The notes: a model not told the origin generated them from the letters alone. A DNA stretch of 64,000 nucleotides from Lineus longissimus (GCF_910592395.1 NC_088315.1:3164501-3228500); one strand, 5' to 3'; shown: positions 49,929 through 61,507, counted from the stretch's first letter. Numbers and translations: made by a program.

Positions 49929-50381
49929 CTGAAACAAAACACTGACTGTGTATCAATTTCGATTATCTATCAAAATGCCAGCTATCTTCTAGTGCCATTT
50001 TTTTATAAACATTAAAACCGACGCCGGGACTCTTTCGTTCATGACGTCACGTGAAGAACCTGTATTGGCAGGAGCATGGCTTAAATTACCATCTTCAGGT
50101 GACTAATATATACACAGTAAGGGCACTGGGTCAGGTTGGATTCAGCACTAATTATATAACTTGAACAAGCGTGAATGGTTTTGACATACTGTGAGATGTG
50201 AGAGACCCCTATTGGCGACTTGGTGCAACTTTATCTTGCCTGCCTAGCTGCAGCCTACAGAGTCCCCTGAATGTTTAGCAAACAAACGTGTGATATGCTG
50301 ATCTGATTTGGTGGGATCACACCTAAATGTCTATGAGAAACACGACCTCCCTCGTCGCCTTTCCGTTAGATGGAAACTTGC

Positions 50382-50633
50382 CTTCTCTTCATACATGATA
50401 TAGCCCCTTTTTGTTTCGACTTCTTCCTTTTCCATACACGTGCCCCTCCTCTTATTTATTTGACATATGGAATTAAAGAAACTGATAGTGGCGCAGTTTA
50501 CCATCCAGCGACAGACCAAAGCACACTCACAGCGGGAACGCAAATTGACCACTAGATTGGGCTGAAGAAACGCTTTGTCATAACTGAGCATTTTATAATT
50601 TCCATATTTCAGAGATGCCATATTGTTATCCAT
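50382..50633 (-). CDS. PAN/apple-domain exon of an unrecognised gene
   Basis: Reading leftwards, this exon encodes about 84 residues with the cysteine layout of a PAN/apple module: CECALVC, a Cys seven residues on (MVNCATISFFN), then ICQI and GTC, closing with RGYIMYEEK. PAN modules bind proteins or carbohydrates in secreted and surface proteins. The 5' border is unclear because the reading frame is closed by a stop shortly upstream of 50633 and no strong acceptor was seen; an upstream signal-peptide exon is expected but was not found. The 3' border best fits a GC donor (AAG|GCAAGT) after MYEEK, in phase 0. That phase joins both downstream paralogous exons (49928 and 48594). Probably the N-terminal domain of the same protein. 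Confidence 0.6.
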
Positions 50634-51415
50634 ATTCGTATTCGCCGTCCGCGTTACATTGTATTAGGCTGACTTGAAATGACATGGCTTGCAACGGCTT
50701 TCCTCATTGTTTGTACAACACTGTGCCCATATTTATACAGATACAATGCATCTTGGAGACTGTCTGCTTCAAGTTCATGTTGAGCGATACCCCGCAAAAC
50801 ATCCTTCTTCTTTATTCCAACAGATTATGCGCACTCTAATTCAAAACGAAACCTCTCAATGTGGATTGAATAATTATGGACAGCAAGATTACTTTTTGAT
50901 CCATTAACGTAGTGTCCAGTGCAGAACAAAGATTTTGTAACAAACCATTGTTTCGGCGCTAAAAACAACGTTTGAAGGTCAAATATACCAAGGTTGTCGA
51001 AAAAGTCTCGGCATTTTTTTAGATTAATACATATTCCCGGGAGCAACTACTGTCACTCTAATATATAATTTAGTGTGCAATTCTTACCAACAAGCTATAT
51101 GAATAAATGTAATAACCATTTGGATTTAACCAACCTTCGTGAAGTTAACAACGGTCGATGATCGAGAACTCGGTCACCTAATCCCGTTTATGAACGTATA
51201 GATCGAGATCGAGATTCTGACCATCTCTTGGCTGATTATCAGCGTGGCCGCTGATTTACTAATTCTAAAACATCTTGATTTATCACGAACTGCAGTTTAC
51301 AGTGTAAATGCATGTGCCTACGAAGCCTCGTTTGGAAGTCAGCGGTTAGGCCTATGGTTAGGCAACTGGTCATTATTAGTCGCTAACATCCGCCTTGAGA
51401 TTCTGCAATGGTTTG

Positions 51416-51476
51416 GTCTGACCATGGAGGTATAGATAAGATTTTTTATACCTTATTTATACCTCCATGGTCTGAC
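51416..51476. other. Long hairpin: 25-bp arms, 11-nt loop
   Basis: Arms 51416-51440 and 51452-51476 pair at 23 of 25 positions around the loop ATTTTTTATAC. The arm core is GACCATGGAGGTATA. It could be a small-RNA hairpin, a fold-back remnant, or a chance inverted duplication; nothing else in the area decides. Confidence 0.8.
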
Positions 51477-51768
51477 TAACTTTCTTCTCCAGTTCCTTTT
51501 CCGCCATCTCGAGCATGGCTTTGATCTTCAGCAGCTCATATTGTTGGGCAACCACAACCGCTTGGGTTGGTGCGAAATACGGAACAGTCAAAGAGAAATT
51601 GACTACCGAACTGGATGTATTGATTGCCTCACCAAAACTGTTCGGGTGGAGCAAAAATGTTTCCCATAACCACGGCTCCGCCTCGGTTTTGGCTCGCCAA
51701 GTCCACTCTCGCGGTTTTCGTGAGACGGCAAGTCTCCAGCCTCTTCGGTCAATCATTAAGCAACACAA
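51457..51768 (-). CDS. Unrecognised open frame, 103 codons (uncertain)
   Basis: A minus-strand open frame whose C-terminal third (AVVVAQQYELLKIKAMLEMA, then EKELEKKVSQ) reads as a regular amphipathic coiled coil, which is unusual for random sequence. The first part has no known domain. No flanking splice sites or partner exons were confirmed. The frame ends inside the right arm of the hairpin at 51416-51476. It could be a terminal exon or a dead gene piece. Confidence 0.3.
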   Translation of the reverse strand: MCCLMIDRRGWRLAVSRKPREWTWRAKTEAEPWLWETFLLHPNSFGEAINTSSSVVNFSLTVPYFAPTQAVVVAQQYELLKIKAMLEMAEKELEKKVSQTMEV

Positions 51769-53280
51769 GACGCATCATCAATCAGATAAGAGCTTTTGCT
51801 GTAACCATCATCCGGAACATTGATTGGAATCCAACGTCATTCATTTGAAAGAGCACGTTATTGCCAAGCAAAGATCTGATATATTCTTGTTTCCGGTCAG
51901 GGCCTAATTACGCCAATTTTCGGCAGCCAACTTTCTAGATGAGGCTTCCTAACAAGATCATGCCAGTGACGTACGAGGAAACGTCACATAAAAACACACA
52001 GCGTTGTACATGAACATTCCAGGTACGGTTGAAGTGATAAAAAGGTATACGTGGTCGACATGTCATCTAAAGTGACATGGATCACTCGGATAAAACTGCA
52101 TGTGGACCCAGCCCCTGATACATATCGACAATGAGCACCAGCCATGTCTTCCAACTCCATGGTTTTCTCTTACTACATTCGAATAGATTATCTTCATCAG
52201 AACAAACTCCCTAATTTTGACACGGGCTCACGTACACTCCACACGCAGTGGGCCGGCCTACCGGCCGGGACTCCGAGTCAAAAGCTGCACAGTCGCCGAG
52301 GCTCATAATTCACTGATTCATCGCCGAGATTCACTGACAAAACTGACATGACCTCCTTATCCATGGTATCAAACCGTCGCAGTCATAAGACCAGAAGACC
52401 ACTGACTCCTTCCTGTCATATAATTCAGCAAATGGTTGGCATCGTGGGGGAAAAATTCTAGATCACATTGGTTACAATGCTGCACTATAGGAAAAATAGT
52501 GTGTCACGAAGAAATTAATACCAAAATCTCTGTGTGCGGCTCAATGCTGTTGCTAAGTGATAGACGCTCTGTTAAATGTCAATATTTCAAAATGGACTGA
52601 TGGTTTAAAGACCTTTAGAAATAAATGTAATGCAGAAAAAATAATTTGCGTTGATTAAGCAAAAGCTTTATGAAAAAGGTGATAAAACCCCAAAGCGAAC
52701 TCAATTCAAAGAAGAACGCACGAGATAGTCATAAATCAATGTTGTCAATTGATACTGTCGTCAATCGATAGTCGATCACTGGAAACGGTATATCCCCCCC
52801 CCCCCCTCAAAAAATATATACAGTACTTACCTTCTTTTTCATTCTTTTCACTTTGATTTTTTTTAAATATGTAAATCTTCTTGTTATAGAAGTATTATTG
52901 GCCTGGCCGGCCCCACTACGGGGTTTATGCAGTACAACATGCTCCTCCATGTGTACTGTGAATTCACGGTCCTTCGTGACCTGTTGCACTGCAAATTCAC
53001 GGTTTCTTGTGACCTGCTGTCATTCTCCAAGCGTCGTCAATGGTGATTATCGTTGCCAAGGCTCACTTGACCTCCCAGTCCGAATTTCAGCGGGTGCATG
53101 TAAAATTCGACAGACGGACCGAAGACCGGGAGGCAGTGTGGGAATCCTTTCCATGATGTCATTCGTGGGGATACCCCCAAATTGCAAAATGGTGATTGCA
53201 GTTTGAATTTTTGTGAATTTTCTTCGTAATTTCGTTCTTATTTTCGACTTGAAGTTGCTTCTGATTGAAAAGCGATCAAG

Positions 53281-55137
53281 ATGATGCAAATAACTGACTT
53301 TCAGAGTACGTTGTGGTGAAAAGCGTTAAGTCTTTATGCTTTAAGCATGTATATATTCGGCGCAGATGTTGGAGCGAAAGAGTGGTCTGCTTTTTTTGTT
53401 CCACGTCATCCATGTATTGTATATTCGTGTACATCATACTAGACTACATGAAGTTGGTCATCATCTCCCAGGCATCATCTACTACTACGATCTTACCCGA
53501 ACCCGAAGTTACCCTACACCCGCACGGCGATCATCATCAATCATCATTTAAACTCCCACCTTTGAGACCTGACACTGACAGTGTGAGCTATCACAGACTT
53601 AGCCTATACAATATAAGTTCAATCATGTCATATGTGACCCGTCACAGCAAAACGAGGCACATGTCGCTCTGAGCTTGGCAGGTTTAGACGGACTGTTTGT
53701 TCATTTCTCTATTGTCTGCCTTTTGTGAAATGTGAGCTCATCAATTTCTTCCAATATATCCTGGTGTCATTTAGGCTCATCTTCTGTGCGACATCGACTG
53801 GTTTTGCTGTGACGGGTCACATATCATAATCATACCATTATCATTATTGAAAATTCTTTTTTCCATTTCCATATCGCTCACATTTGACTTATTCATTGAA
53901 ACCTTTTCAGAAATTGGTGTTGGCCTAGCTGGCTTTGGTATAGCCTTCCTTTTTCTTGGTGTTCTGTTCTTCTTCGACAAGGGATTACTGGCAATTGGGA
54001 ATGTAAGTTCATAGCAGGAGGATGAATGAAATTGTTTACTATCCAGCCCAGGACCTGGTTGTTCAATTCAAGTTTTGTCAAGACATTGGACAACCAGCTC
54101 TGCATGTTTCCTGAACTTAAGAGGAGAGGTGGTGAAAACTTGTGTAACTTAACATGGTACCAGAACTCAGCCAGCAGTTTTTCTCTTAAATAAGGATAAA
54201 TTTGACCTCTGGGTATCCTTTCATAATTTCTAAACTGAAGTGGCTTCATTTCTTCATTCCAGATATTATTCATCTGTGGATTAGCATTTGTTATTGGACT
54301 AGAAAGGACATTTTTGTTTTTCTTCCAAAAGCACAAACTCAAAGGGACTGCCTTCTTTCTCGGTGGTATACTAATAGTTCTTCTAGGATGGCCAATGATT
54401 GGCATGTGTGTAGAAATATATGGTTTTGTACGTTTATTTAGGTGAGTATAGAAAAAAGATTGCATTGTACTTCTAGATTTTTGTGCAGAAATACCATTGA
54501 TTTGATGCCTTTAGCTGTAAATGCTTCGCAACAGTAGGACTGCTGTTGCAGAAATGATTGATTTGCAAAACAACGTAATCTGTGGCTTCTCTAGCTCATG
54601 ATACCAAAAGTAGAGAGAAGATGCGCTACCTAGGAGAAATCGTCAGCTCTGTTCTCTACCCTTATTCATCATGCTGTTTCTTCTTGTTTCAGTGGATTGT
54701 TTCCTGTTGCCATTAGTTTTCTCCGCCGCGTCCCAGTCATTGGATCAGTGCTCAATGCCCCATTCATTAGTTCGGTAAGTAGATCTTCTGACTGTGTCTC
54801 TGGCACTGTCCAAGTGCCAGAACAGTCGGAGTAATTGTTCAACTTGTAAATCTAGACATCTCCAAGATGATTGTGTGGGACTGCCTCGGTGCATACAAGG
54901 CTGAGTGGATGATCATCATATGAAACACCCTGTTTTTTTCCTGTACCAATCTTTATTACTGAAAATCTGGCAACAAAAAAGCTCAGTGATAAAACTCCTC
55001 AGCCTAGAAGATTCCGTTATGAGGATGAACACTGGCCATAGGCTGACAGTACTCTTGACACTGTGAATAAACAATCTCCTTCAAAATATTTCCAGTGGTT
55101 GCCAAAAGGGGGTTTAGATGCTGAAGCAGGAGTTTAA
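53281..55137 (+). CDS. GOLT1: Golgi vesicle transport protein GOLT1 (Got1 family), 5 exons
   Basis: Small four-pass membrane protein of the Got1/SFT2-like family, which acts in ER-Golgi and endosome-Golgi vesicle transport. Coding exons read 53281-53305, 53911-54002, 54263-54441, 54693-54774 and 55096-55137; every junction is GT-AG and the frame holds, giving 139 residues against about 138 in vertebrate GOLT1B. Visible family signatures are MMQITDFQKIGVGLAGFG at the N terminus, FFFDKGLLAIGN, GLAFVIGLERTF, FFFQKHKLKGTAFFLGG, GWPMIGMCVEIYGF and SFLRRVPVIGSVLNAPF. The first exon is tiny (8 codons plus one base) and was found because its end, A|GTACGT, completes the Lys codon before IGVGL. The last exon (ending KGGLDAEAGV) is the least certain because the extreme C terminus is poorly conserved. 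Intron 1 carries an inverted-repeat element (53630-53824). It is upstream of APH-1 on the same strand. Confidence 0.93.
53630..53824. mobile_element. 195-bp inverted-repeat element (MITE-like) in GOLT1 intron 1
   Basis: The 24 bases at 53630-53653 (core GTGACCCGTCACAGCAAAAC) are repeated exactly as reverse complement at 53801-53824. A weaker inverted match continues inward (ATGTCGC, then GAGC on both sides). The interior has no coding capacity. Length, terminal symmetry and intronic site fit a miniature inverted-repeat transposable element or fold-back element. The target-site duplication is not clear. Confidence 0.7.
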
Positions 55138-57590
55138 GGTAGTTGACCACTCTACAATGACTCTTGGCGCTACTTTCGTTTTAATTCCCTTTTTCTCCAT
55201 CATGTCTCTTGTTTTAACATGGAAGTTTCAGGGTTGGCCTGTGTTTTCTAGGTCATTGTTCCCTTTCCACTATACTATGGGCCTATCTTTAACCACCTGT
55301 CATGCTTTTTCTTACATCATGAGTAGCCTGGAGCAAAAGCAGCTGAGCATTATAAAAACAGAAAAATCCAATGCTGGCAGGGTCTCCATAGAAGCTAAGC
55401 AATCATGGCTCGTCCTTAGCATTTTCAACATTGCTACTTCATAATTCTATCCTCACGCAACTTGATGGTTTTTGCTTCTTTTGTGGTTGTGGCTAGCTCT
55501 TCAGCTTGGCTTGACAGGATATTTGTGGTTGAGGTGTGTTTTTACATGGTTTTAGTAGAAAAGGTAAAATAGTCCTGTCTTGTGGTGAAGAAGTCCCACA
55601 AATTTTCTTCCCGTAACTACTGGTAGTCGTAATGATCAGTATAATACCTGAATAGTACCAAGATTTACCTGGAGAGCTACTGTACAACAATTTTGTCCAA
55701 CAGTAATGAATGAATGTTCAAGATTATCTGACATTCATCAAAATCGATGGACCCAAAGCGAAAATTGCCTGGAACCTCGTTGGTATCCTCTTCCAAGAGC
55801 TTTCTTTTGTATTTTCTTTTTTGAAACTTTTCTTTCCATTTCCAGATTGTCACAAAACTCGGAGGTGATTCAAATTCGATGGTATAGTAGTGAATGTCCA
55901 GGGAACGGCAAGATGCAACATTATTGGCTGGGAGCTGAAGGGACTCAGATGCCAGCCTGAAAAATATCATTTTTACGAAATATTTTGTTATGACCTCATG
56001 TATTACAGGGTGTATAAAAAAATATAGGAGAGAGACTTCATGTCCTTTATAGAGACAATGTGTCAGTCAGGACTACCTGTCATCATTCTAGTTATTTGGA
56101 TGTGTTCAGGCAGTGCATGGCCCGCTTAAAGGCCTGCGTGTCATATCAAAAAGGAAAAGGGCTGAATGCCTGCCTGGGACAAAATAAGGAGCATCTTATT
56201 GTATAGCATAGCTAAAAGAGAAATGTCAACACTTCACTTTATTTTGGTGAATTGAGAATGTCAGCTCCATGAGTCTGGGTAAAAAGTATGACTGCCCAAA
56301 AAAATTGGATTTGGTATATTGTGTGCAAGTGTTGGAAAATCATGAAAAATAGATAAGATAGCACTTTTCAATCTTGATCAGTAAGTTGTGCATTTGTTTC
56401 AAACGGCCTCAAGTTGATAGTCACTGATCTGATACTGCAGGGACATCTGGGAGAGAGAAGTTTTTCCAAGTGTGTTTTGTAAGAAGTACATGATAAGAAG
56501 TAAGAAATGGCAAATAACATGTGCGCTAGTCCAGACAAGTCAGATTTATACAAGGTTCACTTTACCATGTCACTGTTGCAAACTGTTTATCTATAGTAAT
56601 ATTCGGACTGTACGTCTTGGAGACTGAAATGTAACTATTTCAAACCAGTCGCCCTGAACTATCTAGAGATGTTTAAGGTAGACACCCCATCCCTGTCAAT
56701 CATCTTGCATGTCGTCGGAGTGCAAATATATCACACATTATGTACTTGTCTAAACCATTCTTTGATAATATAATTTTGTCTCAAAAATATATGTCTGCTG
56801 TATATAGTTAACATTTGTATTTGTTTTGTTTTTTGCTATTCTCGGGAGCTCCATCTTATTGATGGCCAGGCTAATGGCCTTCAAATTATTTCTCCATAAC
56901 TCTTGTCACGACAATTTTTACATCCCTAACCCTCCAGCAGCAGTGAAATGGTGGCTGTAGGATTGGGACATTTCCTAAAAAAAGACATATCATTGTCACA
57001 TCCTATCGTCCGAGTCGCCACCTTCATTAGTCTTTGGTACCAGTAAACATCAGTAAGAACTCCGGCATCGTAGCCCACTTTTAGGTCTTTGCCTTGTCTG
57101 GAATCTGCCACAGGGTCACATGATATCCATATTACTGTAAACACTCCTCTACCCCATCAACGGTGCCTGGAAGTGCCCATGGTCTAGGTCAAAAAATCTT
57201 CAGCGCCTAAAATTTGTCTTCGGGGCTACATGTGATGGGAAGGCTTCGTCGGAATTCATCAACCGACGATAACAACATTTGACTTCCGGGTTTCTTTCGC
57301 AAATTTCGGCGTTTTCTTCCTTCAAAATTAACCGATTTCATGAAAGGGTGACCATGCACGTAGTTTAAAGATAGAGGTTCGTATTCAATGAAGTATCCTG
57401 TTGAGTTATTGACATTTTAAATTGTTTATATAGCGTTCAAAGACACGATAATTGAACATTCTCTAATGACGGAATTGTCTTGTCAACTGAACTTCTTTGT
57501 CGTGTGATAGGCCTACTACCATGTGACTACTGCAATACAACATGCACTGCACCACTGTCACACAACATTCACAACTTTTTTCTATTTCAG
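55138..57590. other. GOLT1 3' flank and APH-1 5' region
   Basis: No standard AATAAA was found close to the GOLT1 stop. A minus-strand 97-codon frame (55677-55970) and a plus-strand 84-codon frame overlap each other and have no domain. Confidence 0.5.
57280..57350 (+). promoter_or_regulatory. Probable APH-1 promoter region with an ETS-type site
   Basis: GACTTCCGGGTT contains an ETS-type core (ACTTCCGG) about 0.4 kb upstream of the APH-1 start codon. It sits just upstream of a pyrimidine-rich tract and before the acceptor at 57590 that begins the coding exon. A short non-coding first exon with a donor somewhere before about 57400 is inferred; the exact donor was not identified. Confidence 0.35.
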
Positions 57591-57682
57591 AATCTTCAGA
57601 TGTTGGCTACCACACTGCTCTAACCTGTCAAGTATTTCATGCTGACATCCTTCGCATCCAAGACCGAGCAACACAGCCCAAG

Positions 57683-60600
57683 ATGACATTGATGGAATTC
57701 TTCGGTTGTACATTCATCGCATTTGGACCACCTCTTGCCTTGTTCATCTTCACAATAGCGAGAGATCCCCTCAGGGTTATCGTACTCACTGCTAGGTAAG
57801 GCTAAACTTGACTGTAACTGAACTACATTCTTGTGTCACATGAGTCATTGTTAGGAAGAGATCATTGCACTTGACGGCAAATCTTCACATTAGTTCATAA
57901 ATGAGTGGTGATGTTAAGAGGTGATTAGTGAAATGAAGTGCATTATCTGGTCTGAGTTTTCCTTATCATTTTTGACTTGTCTGGTTTCAGTGCCTTCTTT
58001 TGGCTGCTGGCGTTACTCCTCTCTTCGATACTATGGTTTGCTGTGGTGCCACTGCGGACAGAGCTGGCTTTCGGTCTCGTCTTTTCTGTCCTTATACAGG
58101 AGTGCATGAGATTAGCCTTCTACAAATTGCTAAGGTAAGTGGTAGAGCATGAGCCTCTGTGGGGGGAGTCAGCTTTAGGCTTTAGGAGGCCTTAACTTAG
58201 AAACTTTGGTGATGGCAATAGACATGATAGCTTGATGGCAATCTATTAGTGAACAGAGACATAGGAATTACCTGGAAACAAGAATTCTCAACTTCTTTGC
58301 ATGACCTGTTGACACGGGCAGCTTTTGATGAATGACTTGGAATGATACCATTAATACCATCACAAATTCATTTCGGCTAAATTTTGGGAATCATGGTTGG
58401 AAAGTTTCTAACTCGGGGGAAGGAACGACAGAAACAGATTTATCATGCATGTCCATGATGCAAATTGTAATGACTCCTTTTGGCTTGTAAGCAGATTGTG
58501 TTGAATAAATTCCGACAAGTGTTTTGATGTTGGAATGCATATTGGTAAGCTACATATTGTATGAGGTCTTCTGAAAGATGTGCTGGATTGAGTTTTGAAA
58601 GTTTTCTTTGGTATGTCTTTTGTAGCACTTTCTTGGCAAGAATTCCTGGTGATAGATTTGACTAATTCAAATGTATTCAGGAGCCGATCAATGAAATCCG
58701 TCTGTAGTGGTAGACATAACTTCTCATTTCATTTTGAAACAGCACTTCATATTTCCATAGGGTATACACATTATTTCTACACAACACGCACTTAAAATGG
58801 ATAGATGATTGATGATACACTTATATTTTCAAGTACTTGTACATGTATATAAATTGTGATTGAATTCTCTTTATTCTTTACTTTATCTGGCTAGTTGCGC
58901 ATCATTTGACTTGTTTGAATGAAAAATGCATGAGACATTGCCTTGGACATGGTATATGGGGTAAAATGCATGGGATATTGCCTTGGGCATGATGGTCTAT
59001 GGTGTACCCTACTGTTCCAAAGTGTTTTTAAAACTTTCCTTGAAACCCCAAAACTGATTCTCTATGTTTCTCTTTCGATGCAAATCAAGGGATCCAAAAG
59101 CGGCTGAGGACTTCTTGTATCATTTGCTCAAAATTCGTATTAGGCTCTCATTTGATGATAACGATAGTGGGTATGTTGATTGTCCTGTTAAATATATCAT
59201 GATTATCATTGTAGATCAATATAATTTTGGATCTGAATGTAAAATTTATACATATGATTGATAATACACATAGCCGATAGGATAAGATAGGTTTTCAGAA
59301 TTTGTTTGTTTCCTCTCATATTGGTCCAGTCAGTCATTTAACACAGCTGCACGGGTCTTGGCTGAATAAAAGCATTTTGCCAAACAGTGCTAACAACAGC
59401 ATGCCACATGCCTGCGATTCCTCCTCACGAACATGATGAACAGACTTTCCCAAGCATACATCCCTGAGGCCAAGTTGAACATTTCATACAGATCACAATG
59501 AACATGATTCTTTCCTTCTTTTGTGGTTATTCTTATATTTTCATCAGTTGTAGATTGAGCTCCACTTGTAAGATCACATATTTTGACATGTTTGAGCGGA
59601 TTCGCTTCAAGTAAACTTTTATGTGACAATGCAACAACGCCTCCTCGATTTACTGGCTAAAGATGTCCAGAGCTCAAAAATTCTGAACCTGACCAACTCT
59701 CCAGGTGTTGTATTATGACAATGATCATTTGATTAACCCCTTTGGACAGACAACTGAAAAGTAGTTTGTTCCTGGACTTTTTGTGCCCTGAATGTGTGTT
59801 TTTCATCAACTTTTCCTTGGAATTTCTCTTGATGTTTGTCGTTGATGAATGTTTAAGTGTCCTCGTTCAACAAGAAGCATACTACAGTGTTGAATACCTA
59901 CACCTTGAAAGACATCCCCATCCAAATTGTACAGAATTTACTACAGGATAAAAAGTTCTGCAACCCTTAACATGTTGATTTAAAATCTTTCAAAATATGA
60001 GTTGTATCTTACACTTTTTGATCTGCCTTTATTTTCGGAGTTTGAAAGTGACTTTTATGAAAATACTTTCAAATTGTTCTTAAAAAGACTTCCTCTCCTT
60101 TTTCAGAAAAGCTGATGAAGGCCTCCGGAAAGTGGCATTGATGGGGCAAGAGACTGGGAATGCTCGAATGATCAACAATCCACACACTCTTGCGTATGGT
60201 AGGTTGATTTATGGATTTTGATTGAAATTGGTGTGATTAAAAAAAATACAGGATTTCACAAAGTCTCAGCAAATTTCAGTGCAAAACTTCAAATCTGTGC
60301 ATAATTCAATTATTTATTTCAAGTAAACTGTCTACCTTCTTCGCGTTCCATGTTTTAACAGAGTTTCTTCTGTATTTCAGTTTCTGGTCTTGGCTTCGGT
60401 TTGATGAGTGGTGCATTTTCTCTAATCAATGTCTTAGCAGATATGTCAGGGCCAGGAACAATAGGACTGAAAGGCGATTCTAGCCAGTTCTTCATTACTT
60501 CAGGTATGGAAAAGTTACATGCATGACCACTCTCCGACTCAAGTGTAATTGATGCTGTTGTGTATACTTACGTCTCAAATGCAAATGAAACCTGACCTGA

Positions 60601-61507
60601 ATTCGAACTGGCATGTTATATGACTAAATTGTCTAATTTTCTGCTCAACTCTTGAGCCCTGGCAAAAAAGGTGCAATACTCATTGCAATGCATTCCAGCT
60701 AGGAAAATGATGTATCATTTATTAGAGAACCATGTTCTTTGACATATTCGGATAATTTGTTGTTATCTCTCATGTTTTGTGTTTCAGCATTCCTGACTCT
60801 GTGTTTCATACTTCTGCACACATTCTGGGGCATTGTGTTTTTTTCTGCATGGGACAAGCGGAAATTCTGGCAGGTGGCAATCATTGTGGCATTACACATG
60901 CTTGTTTCAGGATTGGTGAGTTTATTTTGGGCACTCTTTCCTTCTGTATGAGTCAGTTAAGAGTCGTCTTTGACTGGCCTCGATGGAATGGCTTCGAGGT
61001 GTAAAAACGCGTATCCAAATTGGATATATTTAAGATGAAATTGGCGTGTCATCGGAACAAATCTCATGAACTGGAACTGGCTGTTATCAGGTTATGAGAA
61101 GCATAATGGTATACTGACTGGTTGAACCCATGCTATTTGACATGTGGGCAGGTGGCCATGATTGTGTGCGTAGAATGGAAAAACATCCTGTGACCCAGAA
61201 CAAGCTGCAAGTTCTTAATAAGTTTTGGGGTCCAAATTTGAATTATTCATTCGTTATTTTGAGAATCTGTTTGACTGTGCAGTGCTTACAACAATCAGTA
61301 TTGTAGTTATCTATGAGATGTAAACTTTCATTTTAGACATTCCTCAACGGGATGAACCCCCCAGTCTACCTAGGGACACTTATCCCTGCGTATGTTGTGA
61401 TGCTCTGCATGATGATCTGGGCATTCGTGTCTGTCGGTGGGACAACCAGGTCCCTGAAAGCCTTTTTCTCCTGCAAGACACTCGATGCAACCTACGACTT
61501 AGATTGA
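57683..61507 (+). CDS. APH1: Gamma-secretase subunit APH-1, 6 coding exons
   Basis: Seven-pass scaffold subunit of gamma-secretase, needed to assemble and stabilise presenilin and nicastrin for intramembrane cleavage of Notch, APP and other proteins. Coding exons are 57683-57795, 57991-58134, 60107-60198, 60381-60503, 60788-60915 and 61337-61507. All junctions are GT-AG, phases agree, and the sum is 256 residues (vertebrate APH1A is 247-265). Diagnostic motifs are FFGCTFIAFGPPLALF and RDPLRVI near the N terminus, LLRKADEGL at residues 84-92, the GxxxGxxxG helix motif at Gly119/Gly123/Gly127 in YVSGLGFGLMSGAFS, and the two conserved membrane histidines at His168 (LLHTFWG) and His194 (ALHMLVSGL). 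The start is the ATG whose product aligns with the family N terminus; an acceptor at 57590 implies a spliced 5' UTR. Intron 2 contains a candidate cassette exon at 59090-59170. Confidence 0.96.
58924..59010. repeat. Two-copy ~43-bp tandem duplication in APH-1 intron 2
   Basis: AAAATGCATGAGACATTGCC, then TTGGACATGGTATATGGGGT and AAAATGCATGGGATATTGCC, then TTGGGCATGATGGTCTATGG are adjacent diverged copies. Confidence 0.7.
59090..59170 (+). CDS. Candidate 81-nt cassette exon of APH-1
   Basis: A pyrimidine-rich tract ending ATCAAG|G and a donor GG|GTATGT border 81 nt that are open in the phase required between exons 2 and 3 (phase 2 at both ends). Inclusion would add 27 residues (DPKAAEDFLYHLLKIRI...) before KADEGL without shifting the frame. 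Its start resembles the next exon (AAAGCGGCTGAGGACTTC versus AAAGCTGATGAAGGCCTC, 13 of 18 identical), which hints at exon duplication. APH-1 proteins are not known to me to have such an insert, so it may be unused. Confidence 0.35.

Larger units (their letters stand above)
50634..53280. other. Intergenic region between divergent genes
   Basis: Lies between the leftward PAN-domain gene and the rightward GOLT1, so promoters of both are expected. Apart from the hairpin, the coiled-coil frame and a C run at about 52794 nothing was identified. GGCCGGCCTACCGGCC at 52250-52265 is a near-palindrome. Confidence 0.5.

Noticed and set aside
53313-53672. 119-codon plus-strand frame in GOLT1 intron 1
   Set aside because: It runs into the inverted-repeat element, has no domain and conflicts with the well-supported intron.
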